Shown: positions 31,776 to 40,854 of the stretch, one piece after another
Numbering within the stretch: position 1 is the first letter of the stretch
How the letters are laid out: every line of letters begins with the position of its first letter
NCBI GenBank assembly: GCA_019239975.1
Contig: JAFAZE010000143.1
Span: forward strand, 1-64,000
Direction: 5' to 3'
Length of the DNA: 64,000 nt
Origin: Streptosporangiaceae bacterium
GTDB lineage: Bacteria; Actinomycetota; Actinomycetes; Streptosporangiales; Streptosporangiaceae
The notes under the pieces: model-generated
What the model was told of the DNA's origin: nothing
The model's database searches: none
Seen by the model: the letters and a program-made list of their open reading frames with translations, nothing else
Made by a program: the position numbers and the translations under genes

Positions 31776-34523
31776 ATGCGGGGCAGGGACAGGGAGTGGG
31801 GGATCGTCGGCGGCGTCCTTCGCGAGGCGAAGGAAGGCCGCGGTGGCGTGCTCATCGTGGACGGCGAGCTGGGCCTGGGCAAGTCCCTGATGCTGGAGGA
31901 GGCGGGAGCCGAGGCGCGCAGGCTGGGCATCGCGGTAGCGTCCGGCGCGGCGGATGTCCTGGAGCGGCTGATGCCGCTGTACCCGCTGCTGACGGCGATC
32001 GGTGAGTCTCCCGAGGTGCTGGCAAGGCAGCCCGCGGGCCCCGGCGTGCCCGACATGCGGATGTGGCTGATCGGCCTGATGCAGAGCCGCCTCGAGAAGA
32101 TGGCGAGCACGGGGCCCGTGCTGGTGATGCTGGACGATCTCCAGTACGCGGATCCCGTCACCCTGCTCGCGCTCCGTATGCTCACGCAGAACCTGACGTC
32201 GTATCCGCTGGCGTGGCTGCTCGCCTGCTCCGTCACCCGGGGCAGCGACGCGGAGCTGCTGATCGGGCTGCTGGAGGGGACGGGCGCTACCCGCGTGACG
32301 CTCGGCCCGATCGACGACGAGGCCATCGCGGCGCACGTCACCGACACCCTCGGCGCGACACCGGACGCGCCGCTACTCGCGCTGGCCACGGGCGCTGGCG
32401 GGAACCCGCTCGTCGTTGCCGAGCTTGTTCAGGGGCTTCAGGAAGAGGGCGCGCTGCGCGTCGAGGAGGGCCGCGCCGCGCTGGTGTCGGACCGCGTGCC
32501 GCAGCGCGTGCAAAACCTCATGCGGGACCGCGTGGAGGAGCTGGGGCCGCTCACCCGGCAGCTGCTCGAGGCGGCGGCGGTGCTCGGCCGGTCGTTCGCG
32601 ATCGAGGACGCCGCCAGGATGCTGGGGATACAGCCGGCCGCGCTGCTTCCGGCCGTCGAGGAGGCGCTGGCGGCCCGCATCCTCGTGACCGGCAACGATA
32701 CCCTCAGCTTCCGGCACGAGCTGGTCTGGCGCGCGGTGATCGACGCCATACCCGAGCCGGTGGCGAGCGCGCTGCACCGTCAGTTCGGCGAGATCCTCCT
32801 CGACCGGGGCGGTCCTGCGCTGCCGGCCGCGTCGCACCTGCTGCAGGGGGCGCGCCGGGGGGACAGCCGCACTCTTGACGGGCTGTCACAGGCCGCGGCG
32901 GAGATCCTGCAGTCCTCCCCGCAGGCCGCGGCCGACCTCGCCATGCGCGCACTCGAGCTGACCGCCCCGCGGGACCCAGCGCGCCCCGAGCGCTCCCTGA
33001 CCGCGATCCAGGCGCTGGCCGCCGCGGGACGGCTGCCCGAGGCGGCCAGCCTGACCCGGGCGACCCTGGCCGATCCGCTGCCGGCTGTGCCGAGGGCCAG
33101 GCTCCGCTGCGCCTACTCCTCGATCCTCGCCATGAGCGGTCATCCCGGGCAGGCGCGGGCCGAGGCGGAGGCGGTGCTCGGCGAGCCGTACCTGGAGGCC
33201 GGACTGCGGGACCAGGCGAAGATCGCGCTGCTGCGGGCGCTGGCGATGCTGCCCGACCGGCGCGAGGCGGCAGGTCAGGCGCTGGCGATCCTGGCCGCGC
33301 CCGAGCGCAGCGGGAACGACGTCATCGTCGCGGCCCTTTCTGTCCGCGCCGCGGTCAGCTGGGACGAGGGGCGGATCTCGGAGAGCCTGGAGCTGTCCCG
33401 CGAGGCGGTTCGCCGGACGGACGGCAAGCCTCGCGACGCCCGCGCCTTCCAGCCCGACCTCGAACTCGCCGAGCGGCTGGTCGGCGTCCGGATGTTCGAC
33501 GAGGCGGCAGCGCTCATCAACGCCGCGCGCGGCTTCGGTGCCACCGAGGCACGGGCGGCCCTGCTCCGGTCCGTCACGAACCTGACGGCGGGCCGGATGG
33601 ACGACGCCGAGGCGGAGGCGGAGGTGGCACGCGGCCTCGGCGGCGAGGCGCAGTCACGCCCCTACGCCGCCCTTGCCGAGTGCATCCTCGGCTCCATCGC
33701 GCTGCGCCGCGGGGACCTGCCGTCCGCCGGCCACTGCGTGCGGCGCGCCGCCGAGCTCGCCGGGGAGGCGCGCGCGCCGCACGTGGAGGCGTGGTGCCGG
33801 CTGCTGTCGGCACGCGTGGCCGAGGCGCAGGGCGGCGCCGCGGCGATGACCGATATCACCAGCGTCTGCGACGACATCGCCAGGAACCGGTGGCTGCTCA
33901 TCGGCGATCCGTCGGTCGCCCCCTGGCTGGCGCGCACCGCGCTCGCCGTCGGCGACACGGCGAGCGCGTCACGGGTGGCGGCGGCCGCGGAGTCCGTCGC
34001 CCGGAGCAACCCCGAGTTTCCCGTGGTCACCGCCCCCGCCGCCCACGTCAGCGGCCTGCTGCACCGGGACGCCCTGCTGCTCAGGCGGGCGGCGGACCAT
34101 CACACCGATGCCTGGGCCCGCGCGTCCGCGGCCGAGGACCTCGGCGTCCTGCTCATCAGCACGGGCCGTCCCGACGAGGCGATCGAGCGTTTCGACCGCG
34201 CGCTCAGCGGCTACGAGGGCGCGGGCGCCGCGAGGGACGTCGCCCGTATCCGCCAGCGGCTGCGGAAGATAGGTGTGCGGCGGCGGCACTGGAGGACGGC
34301 CGACCGGCCGGTGCAGGGCTGGGAGAGCCTGACCGACACCGAGCGCAGCATCGCCGAGCTCGTCGCGCAGGGGCTGACGAACCGGCAGATAGCCGTCCAG
34401 ATGTTCGTGAGCGCGCACACGGTCGCGTTCCACCTCAGGCAGATTTTCCGCAAACTGAGCATCGGGTCCCGGGTTCAGCTCGCGAGGGTCGCGACCGAGC
34501 AGCAACGCCCCGCGACCAGTTGA
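31776..34523 (+). CDS. large ATP-binding LuxR family transcriptional regulator (LAL)
   Basis: The 915-residue protein opens with RDREWGIVGGVL and a Walker A (DGELGLGKS, residues about 30-38). Walker B is VLVMLDDLQYAD near residue 125, followed by an AAA/STAND ATPase region to about residue 300. A long helical repeat region (TPR-like, Ala-rich) spans about 340-830, and a C-terminal LuxR helix-turn-helix completes it (LTDTERSIAELVAQGLTNRQ, then QMFVSAHTVAFHLRQIF). LAL proteins are often pathway-specific activators for antibiotics or carbon use. ATG 31776 has GGGGGTGAAGG just upstream. It is followed by a whiB gene after about 107 bases. No obvious target operon adjoins it. Confidence 0.93.
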   Translation: MRGRDREWGIVGGVLREAKEGRGGVLIVDGELGLGKSLMLEEAGAEARRLGIAVASGAADVLERLMPLYPLLTAIGESPEVLARQPAGPGVPDMRMWLIGLMQSRLEKMASTGPVLVMLDDLQYADPVTLLALRMLTQNLTSYPLAWLLACSVTRGSDAELLIGLLEGTGATRVTLGPIDDEAIAAHVTDTLGATPDAPLLALATGAGGNPLVVAELVQGLQEEGALRVEEGRAALVSDRVPQRVQNLMRDRVEELGPLTRQLLEAAAVLGRSFAIEDAARMLGIQPAALLPAVEEALAARILVTGNDTLSFRHELVWRAVIDAIPEPVASALHRQFGEILLDRGGPALPAASHLLQGARRGDSRTLDGLSQAAAEILQSSPQAAADLAMRALELTAPRDPARPERSLTAIQALAAAGRLPEAASLTRATLADPLPAVPRARLRCAYSSILAMSGHPGQARAEAEAVLGEPYLEAGLRDQAKIALLRALAMLPDRREAAGQALAILAAPERSGNDVIVAALSVRAAVSWDEGRISESLELSREAVRRTDGKPRDARAFQPDLELAERLVGVRMFDEAAALINAARGFGATEARAALLRSVTNLTAGRMDDAEAEAEVARGLGGEAQSRPYAALAECILGSIALRRGDLPSAGHCVRRAAELAGEARAPHVEAWCRLLSARVAEAQGGAAAMTDITSVCDDIARNRWLLIGDPSVAPWLARTALAVGDTASASRVAAAAESVARSNPEFPVVTAPAAHVSGLLHRDALLLRRAADHHTDAWARASAAEDLGVLLISTGRPDEAIERFDRALSGYEGAGAARDVARIRQRLRKIGVRRRHWRTADRPVQGWESLTDTERSIAELVAQGLTNRQIAVQMFVSAHTVAFHLRQIFRKLSIGSRVQLARVATEQQRPATS

Positions 34524-34630
34524 ACTATTAACTACCCGACTTGAGGATGCGGCGCAGCAGCGGGAAAGGGAACCTGGGAGCACACCGGGGAAACTGGCAG
34601 CACACGGCAGGTCGGGAGGGGGCTTGCTCT

Positions 34631-34996
34631 ATGACCGCGAAACCCGCGCTGGCGCGGAAAATGCCGGGCACCCACAGCGAGCGGGAGTTGTGGCGGATTC
34701 TGCACAGCGGTCAGGCGCGCTGTGCGGACTCGGGCCTCGATCCCGAAGAGTGGTTTCCGCTCAGCGCCGACGTTTCCAGGGCGCGCGCCCAGGCGGCCAG
34801 CGCGATCGCGCTGTGCACCATCTGCCCGGTGCGCGCGGAGTGCCTGGAGTTCGCGCTGCGGCAGTGGTTCGGCGCGGGAGGCGACGGTGTCTGGGGCGGC
34901 CTGGTAGCGGCGGAGCGCCGCGCCATCCGCCGCCAGTGGCTGGGCGGCGCCGCCGTCACGGAATTCTTCGCCGAAGGCCGCCGGTCCGCGAGCTGA
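34631..34996 (+). CDS. WhiB family iron-sulfur transcriptional regulator
   Basis: WhiB proteins bind a [4Fe-4S] cluster and usually work with region 4 of the principal sigma factor. The 121-residue product has four cysteines in the canonical order (RCADSG; CTIC; AEC, as C-X28-C-X2-C-X5-C by my count) and the G-V-W-G-G turn followed by a basic segment (AAERRAIRRQW). GGGAGGGGG lies about eight bases before ATG 34631. The N-terminal 25 residues and the Ala/Arg-rich end are variable. The subclass cannot be assigned; it does not look like the longest WhiB1/WhiA-linked forms. Its position behind an LAL regulator suggests a regulatory island. Confidence 0.93.
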   Translation: MTAKPALARKMPGTHSERELWRILHSGQARCADSGLDPEEWFPLSADVSRARAQAASAIALCTICPVRAECLEFALRQWFGAGGDGVWGGLVAAERRAIRRQWLGGAAVTEFFAEGRRSAS

Positions 34997-35091
34997 CCCG
35001 GGGCCCCGGCCGCGACAGGATCGATACTCAACAATCGAAATCGGGTTCCGCGTCAGCCGACCGCGGCCACGCGGTGGGCCATACTTTCCTC

Positions 35092-36051
35092 GTGACCGAA
35101 CGCGAGGCGGACAACGCGATCAACACTGGCCGCAGCCTCATCAACGTTGCCGGGCTGGCCCGGCTGCTCGCGCGCGGCGCTGCGCCCGCGCGCGGCGCGC
35201 CGCCGGCGCCTGGCGCGCGGCCCGCGGCGGATCCGTCCCGGCCCGCGGTGCTCGACGTCCGGTGGCGGCTCGGCGGGCCGCCGGGCATCGACAGCTACCG
35301 GAAGGGCCACATTCCCGGCGCGGTCTTCGTGGACCTGGACCGCGACCTGTCCGGCGAGCCGGGCCCGGCCGGCCGGCACCCGATGCCCGCACCTGACCGC
35401 TTCCAGGCGGCGATGCGCCAGGCTGGAGTGTGGCAGGACCGGCCCGTGGTGGTCTATGACGACGCCGACTCCACGGCGGCGGCCCGTGCGTGGTGGCTGC
35501 TGCGCTACTTCGGCCACGGGCAGGTCCAGGTCCTCGACGGCGGGTACCGCGCCTGGACCGCGGCCGGGCAGCCGGTCACGGCGGCGGAGCCTGCCGGGCC
35601 GCCCGGAGACTTCACCGCGCGGCCCGGGCACATGCCGCTGCTGGACGCCGACGGCGCCGCCGGGCTCGCCCGCGGCGGGCTGCTGCTCGACGCGCGGGCG
35701 GGGGAGCGCTACCGCGGCGAGACCGAGCCCGTGGACGCCGTCGCGGGTCACATCCCCGGCGCGGTCAGCGCCCCAACGGCCGGCAACGTGCACCAGGACG
35801 GCACCTTCAAAAGCGGCGCTGAACTGCGGGAACGGTTCATGACACTGAGCGCGGCCGTGGGCGGAGCCGACGCGATCGGCGTCTACTGCGGGTCCGGGGT
35901 GACCGCGGCGCACGAGGTGCTCGCGCTGGACGTGGCCGGCCTCCCGGCAGCGCTGTACATCGGCTCCTGGTCGAACTGGATCGCGAACCCAGCCCGCCCC
36001 GTCGCCACCGGCCGCGACCCTGGCGGCGGCGCCGCCCGATCCGGCGACTAA
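35092..36051 (+). CDS. sseA: sulfurtransferase with two rhodanese domains
   Basis: Two rhodanese domains are visible. The N-terminal, non-catalytic one holds VLDVRWRLGG and GHIPGAVFVDLDRDL. The C-terminal one holds LLDARAGERYRGE and GHIPGAV, with the active-site loop VYCGSGVTAAHEV and its persulfide-forming Cys. This CG(S/T)GVTA loop fits thiosulfate or 3-mercaptopyruvate sulfurtransferases, which act in cyanide detoxification and sulfur transfer in the cytosol. GTG 35092 is the first plausible start; it has no ribosome site, so a leaderless message is possible. The first 50 residues include an Ala/Pro-rich stretch absent from most relatives (PARGAPPAPGARPAADP). No thiosulfate-related neighbour is present. 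Confidence 0.9.
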   Translation: MTEREADNAINTGRSLINVAGLARLLARGAAPARGAPPAPGARPAADPSRPAVLDVRWRLGGPPGIDSYRKGHIPGAVFVDLDRDLSGEPGPAGRHPMPAPDRFQAAMRQAGVWQDRPVVVYDDADSTAAARAWWLLRYFGHGQVQVLDGGYRAWTAAGQPVTAAEPAGPPGDFTARPGHMPLLDADGAAGLARGGLLLDARAGERYRGETEPVDAVAGHIPGAVSAPTAGNVHQDGTFKSGAELRERFMTLSAAVGGADAIGVYCGSGVTAAHEVLALDVAGLPAALYIGSWSNWIANPARPVATGRDPGGGAARSGD

Positions 36052-36105
36052 CGATCACCATGGCCGAAAGTAAATGCCAGGCTAGCGGGTTTATGCGTAA
36101 AGCGG

Positions 36106-36114
36106 TGTGATAAT
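36106..36114 (+). promoter_or_regulatory. extended -10 promoter element
   Basis: TGTGATAAT combines a TGn extension with GATAAT, close to the consensus TGnTATAAT. It lies about 70 bases before the GH3 gene start. No good -35 is seen. Confidence 0.45.
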
Positions 36115-36184
36115 TCTGGTCCATGGCGGCAGTTCGCGCCATCGCCGAGAACATGAGCGCGGACATGAGCAGATACGAGGGGAT

Positions 36185-37366
36185 ATGAGCCGAAATACGA
36201 CGAATGACCCAAGCAGGACCGTTAGCCGACGCACCGCGGTGCGGGCCGCGGGTGTAACACTCGCCGCGGGGGTGCTGGCAGGGGGCGCCAGCGTCGCGGC
36301 GGACGCCGCGACGGGTGCGGCGGCGCGCTCCGCCGCGCGGCGCACGCTGAAGGCCCCGGCGCTCACGCCGCTGCAGATGGCCGGCCAGCGCGTGATCTTC
36401 TCCTATTCCGGCCTCACCGTGCCGCAGTCCCTGCTGCACCAGATCAGCGCCGGGCTGGCCGGGGGAGTCATCTTCTACGGGAGCAACATCTCCAGCCTGA
36501 GCCAGATCAGGGCGGTGTGCCGCCAGCTGGAGAGCGCCAGGCTGGCCAGTCCCGTCAAGGCGCCGCTGCTGCTGATGACCGACCAGGAGGGCGGCGAGGT
36601 GAGGCGGCTTCCCGGAGCCCCCGTGCTGTCCGAAAAGCAGATCGGCGAGTCGGCTCACCCCCAGGCCGAGGCCGCCGCGGCCGGCCAGGGCGCGGGGAAG
36701 CTCCTGGCCAGCGTCGGGATGAACGTCAACCTGGCTCCGGTGCTCGACGTCTTCCGCCAGCCCGGCGACTTCGATGACCAGTTCCAGCGCTCGTACAGCA
36801 TGAACCCGCGGGTGTGCGCCGAGTGTGGCAGCGCCTTCATCGCCGCGCAGCAGCGAGCCGGGGTGGCGGCCACCGCAAAGCACTTCCCGGGCCTCGGCGC
36901 GGCGGCGGCCAGCCAGAACACCGACGTCGAGCCGGTCACCCTCAACGTCTCGCTGCGCGACCTGCGCGCCATCGACGAGCTGCCCTACCCGTCGGCGATT
37001 CACGCGGGCGTCAAGCTCGTGATGTGTTCATGGGCCGTTTACCCCGCCCTGGACGCCAGGCTGCCGGCCGGCCTGTCGCCGCGCATCGTCCAGCAGGAGC
37101 TTCGCGGCCGGCTGGGATTTCGCGGCGTCACCATCACCGACGCGCTCGAGGCGGGTGCGCTGGCCAGGTTCGGCGGCACCGCTCAGCGGTCGGTCATGGC
37201 CGCGAAGGCCGGCATGGACGTCATCCTGGCGGCCTCCCAGGACGTCAGCCAGGGCGAGGCCGCCGTCACCAGCCTGGCGAGCGCGCTGCAGCACGGACAG
37301 CTGCCGCAGGGCCCGTTCCGTGCCGCCGTGGCGCGCATCATCAGCCTGCGCAGCGGCCTGCACTGA
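36185..37366 (+). CDS. Tat-exported glycoside hydrolase family 3 protein (NagZ-like)
   Basis: GH3 beta-N-acetylhexosaminidases remove GlcNAc from peptidoglycan fragments or glycans. The 393-residue protein begins with a Tat-type signal (SRRTAVRAAGVTLAAGV). The family blocks GGVIFYGSNI, LLLMTDQEGGEVRRLPG, VNLAPVLDV, ATAKHFPGLG and a catalytic-Asp candidate in TITDALEAGAL follow. It has only the N-terminal barrel, as NagZ-type enzymes do. ATG 36185 lies five bases after GAGGGG. In NagZ the general acid is a His in KHFPGHGxxxxDSH; here the segment is KHFPGLGAAAASQNTD, as in many actinobacterial secreted homologues. Convergent with the MarR-GNAT gene (16-base gap). Confidence 0.88.
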   Translation: MSRNTTNDPSRTVSRRTAVRAAGVTLAAGVLAGGASVAADAATGAAARSAARRTLKAPALTPLQMAGQRVIFSYSGLTVPQSLLHQISAGLAGGVIFYGSNISSLSQIRAVCRQLESARLASPVKAPLLLMTDQEGGEVRRLPGAPVLSEKQIGESAHPQAEAAAAGQGAGKLLASVGMNVNLAPVLDVFRQPGDFDDQFQRSYSMNPRVCAECGSAFIAAQQRAGVAATAKHFPGLGAAAASQNTDVEPVTLNVSLRDLRAIDELPYPSAIHAGVKLVMCSWAVYPALDARLPAGLSPRIVQQELRGRLGFRGVTITDALEAGALARFGGTAQRSVMAAKAGMDVILAASQDVSQGEAAVTSLASALQHGQLPQGPFRAAVARIISLRSGLH

Positions 37367-37381
37367 GCCCGCCGCGGCGCG

Positions 37382-38311
37382 CTACAGGGCGCGGGTCCAG
37401 GTCTGTCCCACCAGGTCGTGGCCGAAGCTGTGGTGCGGTTCCTCGCCGGCCAGCGTGAACCCCGCCGCCTCATAGAGGCGGCGGGCGCTGGCCAGGACGT
37501 CGTTCGTCCACAGGGTGATCTCCCCGTAGCCCGTCCTGCGGGCGAACCGCAGCACCTCCTCGACCAGCCGGGAGCCGATCCCGAGCCCGCGCGCGGCCGG
37601 CTCCACGAGCAGCAGCCGCAGCCGCGCCACGGTGTCGCTGTCCGCGACGCAGAACACGCACCCGGCGGGCACGCCGTCCACCTCGGCGATCCACGCGGCC
37701 TCCCGCTCCGGCTTCCGGTTGTCGATGTAATCCGCGACGATCCTGGCCACCAGCGCCTCGAAGGTGCAGTCCCATCCGTACTCCGCCGCGTAGACGGCGC
37801 CGTGACGCTGCACCACCCAGCCCATGTCGCCGGGGCCGGGCGGGCGGAGCACGATGGCGCGCTGTCGCGGCACCTCGCTCAGCACGTCGGTGATCACCCG
37901 CATCGCCCCCAGCAGGCGGCCGCGGTCCACCCCCGCGAGCAAGCCGCTGATGTGCTTCGCCGCGCGAGCGTCCAGTTCCCGGACGGCCGAGCGGCCGGCG
38001 CTGGTGAGGCTGATCACCTGACGGCGCGCGTCGGCGGGAGTCCGCTGCCGCCTCACCATGCCGTCGTCCTCGAACCGGGCGAGGACCCGGCTCAGGTACC
38101 CGGCGTCGATGTCGAGCGAGCGCCGCAGCGACGCGACCGCGGCCTCGCCCTGCCGTGCCAGCTCGAACAGCAGCCTGGCCTCGGTGACCGAGTACGGGGT
38201 GCCCAGGTACATGCCCTGCAGCACTCCGATGACGTTCGTGTAGAAGCGGTTGAACGCGCGCACTTCGGCAACCGGGTCCGTGACGTCCAGCTTGGCGTCC
38301 AGCGTCTGCAT
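37382..38311 (-). CDS. MarR-type regulator fused to GNAT acetyltransferase
   Basis: The N-terminal 150 residues form a winged-helix MarR domain (YTNVIGVLQGMYLGTPYSVT, SLDIDAGYLSRVLARFEDDG, RRQVISLTSAGR). The C-terminal 150 residues form a GNAT fold (WIAEVDGVPAGCVFC, LLLVEPAARGLGIGSRLVEE, YEAAGFTLAGEE). The acetyl-CoA pyrophosphate loop RGLGIG is intact. Such two-domain proteins are common in actinobacteria; the effector and acetyl acceptor are unknown. ATG 38309-38311 is set by AAAGGAGG ten bases upstream, although the frame is open much further. It is divergent from the aldo/keto reductase at 38478, which it may control. Confidence 0.9.
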   Translation of the reverse strand: MQTLDAKLDVTDPVAEVRAFNRFYTNVIGVLQGMYLGTPYSVTEARLLFELARQGEAAVASLRRSLDIDAGYLSRVLARFEDDGMVRRQRTPADARRQVISLTSAGRSAVRELDARAAKHISGLLAGVDRGRLLGAMRVITDVLSEVPRQRAIVLRPPGPGDMGWVVQRHGAVYAAEYGWDCTFEALVARIVADYIDNRKPEREAAWIAEVDGVPAGCVFCVADSDTVARLRLLLVEPAARGLGIGSRLVEEVLRFARRTGYGEITLWTNDVLASARRLYEAAGFTLAGEEPHHSFGHDLVGQTWTRAL

Positions 38312-38477
38312 GGGAACCGCCTCCTTTGCCTGAGTCAAGCTTAAAACGTTGACTTCGGCAATCACAATGGCCGATGCCCGCGAAGCGTGAAAAGGGCGCC
38401 ATGAATAATGGGAAACAGACGAAGACGGCCGGCCGCCCGGGAGGGCGGCCACCCTTCACCGGCGGAAGGCGGCACGG

Positions 38478-39527
38478 ATGCGGATGCGGACCCTGGGCGG
38501 CACGGGGATCAAGGTGAGTCCATACTGCCTCGGCGCGATGATGTTCGGCGCCTGGGGCAACCCCGACCACGACGACAGCATCCGGATCATCCACGCGGCG
38601 CTCGACGGCGGCATCAACTTCATCGACACCGCGGACGTGTACTCGGCGGGGGAGTCCGAGGAGATCGTCGGCAAGGCACTGCGCGGGCGCCGGGACAGCG
38701 TGGTGCTCGCCACCAAGGCCCACGGCCCGATGGGGGACGATCCCAACGCCGGCGGGAACTCACGCCGCTGGATCGTGCGCGAGGTGGAGAACAGCCTGCG
38801 CAGGCTGCAGACCGACCACATCGACGTCTATCAGATGCACCGGCCCGACCCGGAAACGGATATCGACGAAACCCTCTCCGCGCTCTCCGACCTCATCCAC
38901 GACGGGAAGGTCCGCGCGATCGGCTCGTCGACGTTCCCCGCCGAGCAGATCGTCGAGGCCCAGTGGGTCGCGCAGCAGCGCGGCTACGCTCGGTTCCGCT
39001 GCGAGCAGCCGCCCTACTCGATCCTCGTGCGCGGCATCGAGGCGGGCGTGCTTCCCGCCTGCCAGAAGTACGGGATGGGCGTCATCGTCTGGAGCCCGCT
39101 GGCCGGCGGCTGGCTGACCGGCCGGTTCCGCAAGGACACCGACGTGGACATGACCACTGGCCGCGCCCAGCGGCTACCGCAGCGCTTCGACCCCGCCCTC
39201 CCGGGAAACAAGGCCAAGCTGGCGGCGGTCGAGGAGCTCATCAAGATCGCCGCCGACGCGGGCGTCTCGCTCACGCACCTGGCGCTGGCGTTCGCGACCG
39301 CGCATCCGGGCGTGACGTCGGCGATCATCGGCCCGCGCACGATGGAGCAGCTCACCGACCTGCTGGCCGGCGCCTCCGTCGCGCTGGACGACAGCATCCT
39401 CGACCGCATCGACCAGATCGTTCCGCCGGGCATGACGCTGAACCCCGCGGACTCCGGCTGGCAGGCCCCCGCGCTCACCAGCCCCGCCGCCCGCCGCCGC
39501 CCGCCCGGGGACCGGGCCGCATCCTAA
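38478..39527 (+). CDS. aldo/keto reductase
   Basis: The 349-residue TIM-barrel NADPH reductase shows the tetrad residues in order. Asp and Tyr lie in FIDTADVYSAGESEE, Lys in VLATKAHGP and His in IDVYQMHRPD. The cofactor end follows with IIGPRTMEQL. Members of this subfamily reduce aldehydes or ketones of broad range. ATG 38478 is used; a second in-frame ATG two codons later is equally possible. The last 25 residues are Ala/Pro/Arg-rich. The gene is divergent from the MarR-GNAT regulator with a 166-base gap, and its stop overlaps the end of the broken transporter by four bases. The MarR-GNAT protein is a likely regulator. Confidence 0.92.
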   Translation: MRMRTLGGTGIKVSPYCLGAMMFGAWGNPDHDDSIRIIHAALDGGINFIDTADVYSAGESEEIVGKALRGRRDSVVLATKAHGPMGDDPNAGGNSRRWIVREVENSLRRLQTDHIDVYQMHRPDPETDIDETLSALSDLIHDGKVRAIGSSTFPAEQIVEAQWVAQQRGYARFRCEQPPYSILVRGIEAGVLPACQKYGMGVIVWSPLAGGWLTGRFRKDTDVDMTTGRAQRLPQRFDPALPGNKAKLAAVEELIKIAADAGVSLTHLALAFATAHPGVTSAIIGPRTMEQLTDLLAGASVALDDSILDRIDQIVPPGMTLNPADSGWQAPALTSPAARRRPPGDRAAS

Positions 39528-40023
39528 AGGCTGGTGCGGGCCGCGACCCGGAGGGGGCGCCACAGCAGGGTGGCGAGCGAGCCGGTGTACGTGAGGTTGG
39601 GCCCGATGTTGACGTCGGCCAGCACCGCGAGGACCGCGCCCGCGCCGGACGGAACGGCGAGCGGCAGCAGCACGAGCACCGCGGGCAGGTTGTTGATCAG
39701 GTTGGCGAGGGCGGCGGCCACGGCGGCCACGGCGAGCAGCGCGGGCAGTGACGCGCCCGCCGGCAGCAGCGCGCCGATCGCCCTGCCGAGCCCGTGCGCT
39801 GTGACGGCCCGCACGTCGCGGCCAGCCACGGCAGCGCCATCAGCGCCGCGAACCTGGCGAATGCCAGGCCGCTGGCGGCGAAGGCGAGCAGGTTGGTCAG
39901 GTTGGAGACCGGCAGCAGCAGGGAGGCGGAGTTCGCCAGGTGCGTGCACGCGTACACGTGCGGCCTGGCGCCGAGGCGGGCGGCGGCCAGCGCCAGCACC
40001 GTCTCCGCGGCCGCCGGGCTCAT
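39524..40023 (-). pseudogene. broken ArsB/SLC13-type permease fragment
   Basis: The minus strand from 40023 encodes AAARLGARPHVYACTHLANSASLLLPVSNLTNLLAFAASGL, then FARFAALMALPWLAA. After a frameshift near 39830, AVTAHGLGRAIGALLPAG, VAAVAAALANLINNLPAVLV and IGPNLTYTGSLATLLWR follow to the stop. These are the SNLTN and NLINNLPA / GPNLT..GSLA blocks of arsenical-pump-like permeases. The middle helices are missing and the two halves are in different frames. A complete family member is about 400 residues; only about 165 codons remain. It is almost surely non-functional. No arsR or arsC neighbour is seen. Confidence 0.65.
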
Positions 40024-40075
40024 GCGGTGTTCCCCGCTCGCCTCCGGGCCGGCTTCAGGCCCTTCGGCCGCGCGT

Positions 40076-40783
40076 TCAGCTTCCGCACGCCCTATGGTTT
40101 ACCAGGCTGTTCGCGGGGCGGGACACGAGTCTCGCGGCGATGGCGGCGACCGTGGCCTGCGGCACGCTGACGGCGATCCGCTGCAGGACGGCGGCCGCGG
40201 GCCCGGTGACGTCCGCGGCGTAGGCGGTCAGGATGACGCCGGTCGCGGCGGCGCTGGCCAGCAGCCACGGCCGCCAGCGCCGCCAGCCGGGGTCGCGGCC
40301 GAACCGGCTGGCCAGCACGAGCTGCGCGACGACCAGGTCGACGTAGACCAGGCCGCTGAGCGCGTCGTGCGCGACGGCGTGCCATGTGGCGCCGGGCTCG
40401 CCGGGCGCGTTGAGCAGCATGTGATCGCGGCGCAGCAGGCCCGCCGCGATCGTCAGCAGGCCGGCGCCCTGGACGAGGGCAGGCCCGGGTCCCGCGCCGC
40501 GGCTGGCGTTCCCGCTGAGCGCCTCGCGCAGCGCCGCGCCGAACGCGACCGTGCACCCGCCGAGGACCAGGAAACCGGCGAGCATGATCCACGGATCGCG
40601 CGCGTCCGGCGCCGCCAGGCCACTGAGCTGAAGCCCGCCGGGCCCGCGCCGTGTCTGCCGCAGCGAGCTGGCGATCCACGCGCCGGTGAAGGCGGCCGGC
40701 CCCGCGATGCCGCCCGCCGCCCCGGCGCGGAACCCGATCCGCCGCGCGCTGCTCGCCGTCGCCTCCGTCCCTGCGCCGAACAT
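40076..40783 (-). CDS. DUF998 family membrane protein
   Basis: The 235-residue protein has about six hydrophobic segments and the DUF998-like pattern. This consists of a first helix with GIAGPAAFTGAWIASSLRQ, 'SGLAAPDARDPWIMLAGFLVLGG' and LVYVDLVVAQLVLASRF. Function is unknown for the family. ATG 40781-40783 starts a short polar N-terminus (FGAGTEATASSARR). It is divergent from the zinc-finger HTH gene with a 71-base gap that contains a perfect palindromic promoter. The end is followed at once by the broken permease on the same strand. Confidence 0.8.
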   Translation of the reverse strand: MFGAGTEATASSARRIGFRAGAAGGIAGPAAFTGAWIASSLRQTRRGPGGLQLSGLAAPDARDPWIMLAGFLVLGGCTVAFGAALREALSGNASRGAGPGPALVQGAGLLTIAAGLLRRDHMLLNAPGEPGATWHAVAHDALSGLVYVDLVVAQLVLASRFGRDPGWRRWRPWLLASAAATGVILTAYAADVTGPAAAVLQRIAVSVPQATVAAIAARLVSRPANSLVNHRACGS

Positions 40784-40816
40784 GATCCGCGACCTCTCAC
40801 TCCGGTCGAGACTATC

Positions 40817-40854
40817 TTGACGGATACGTCTGGTGTCTATGTACAGTAGACACC
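40817..40854 (+). promoter_or_regulatory. promoter overlapped by a perfect 23-bp palindrome
   Basis: TTGACG (40817-40822) acts as a -35. The -10 region lies in TATGTACAGT. A perfect inverted repeat GGTGTCTA-N7-TAGACACC (40832-40854) covers the -10 and the start point and ends directly before ATG 40855. The transcript is probably leaderless. A repressor bound here would block transcription. Confidence 0.7.
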
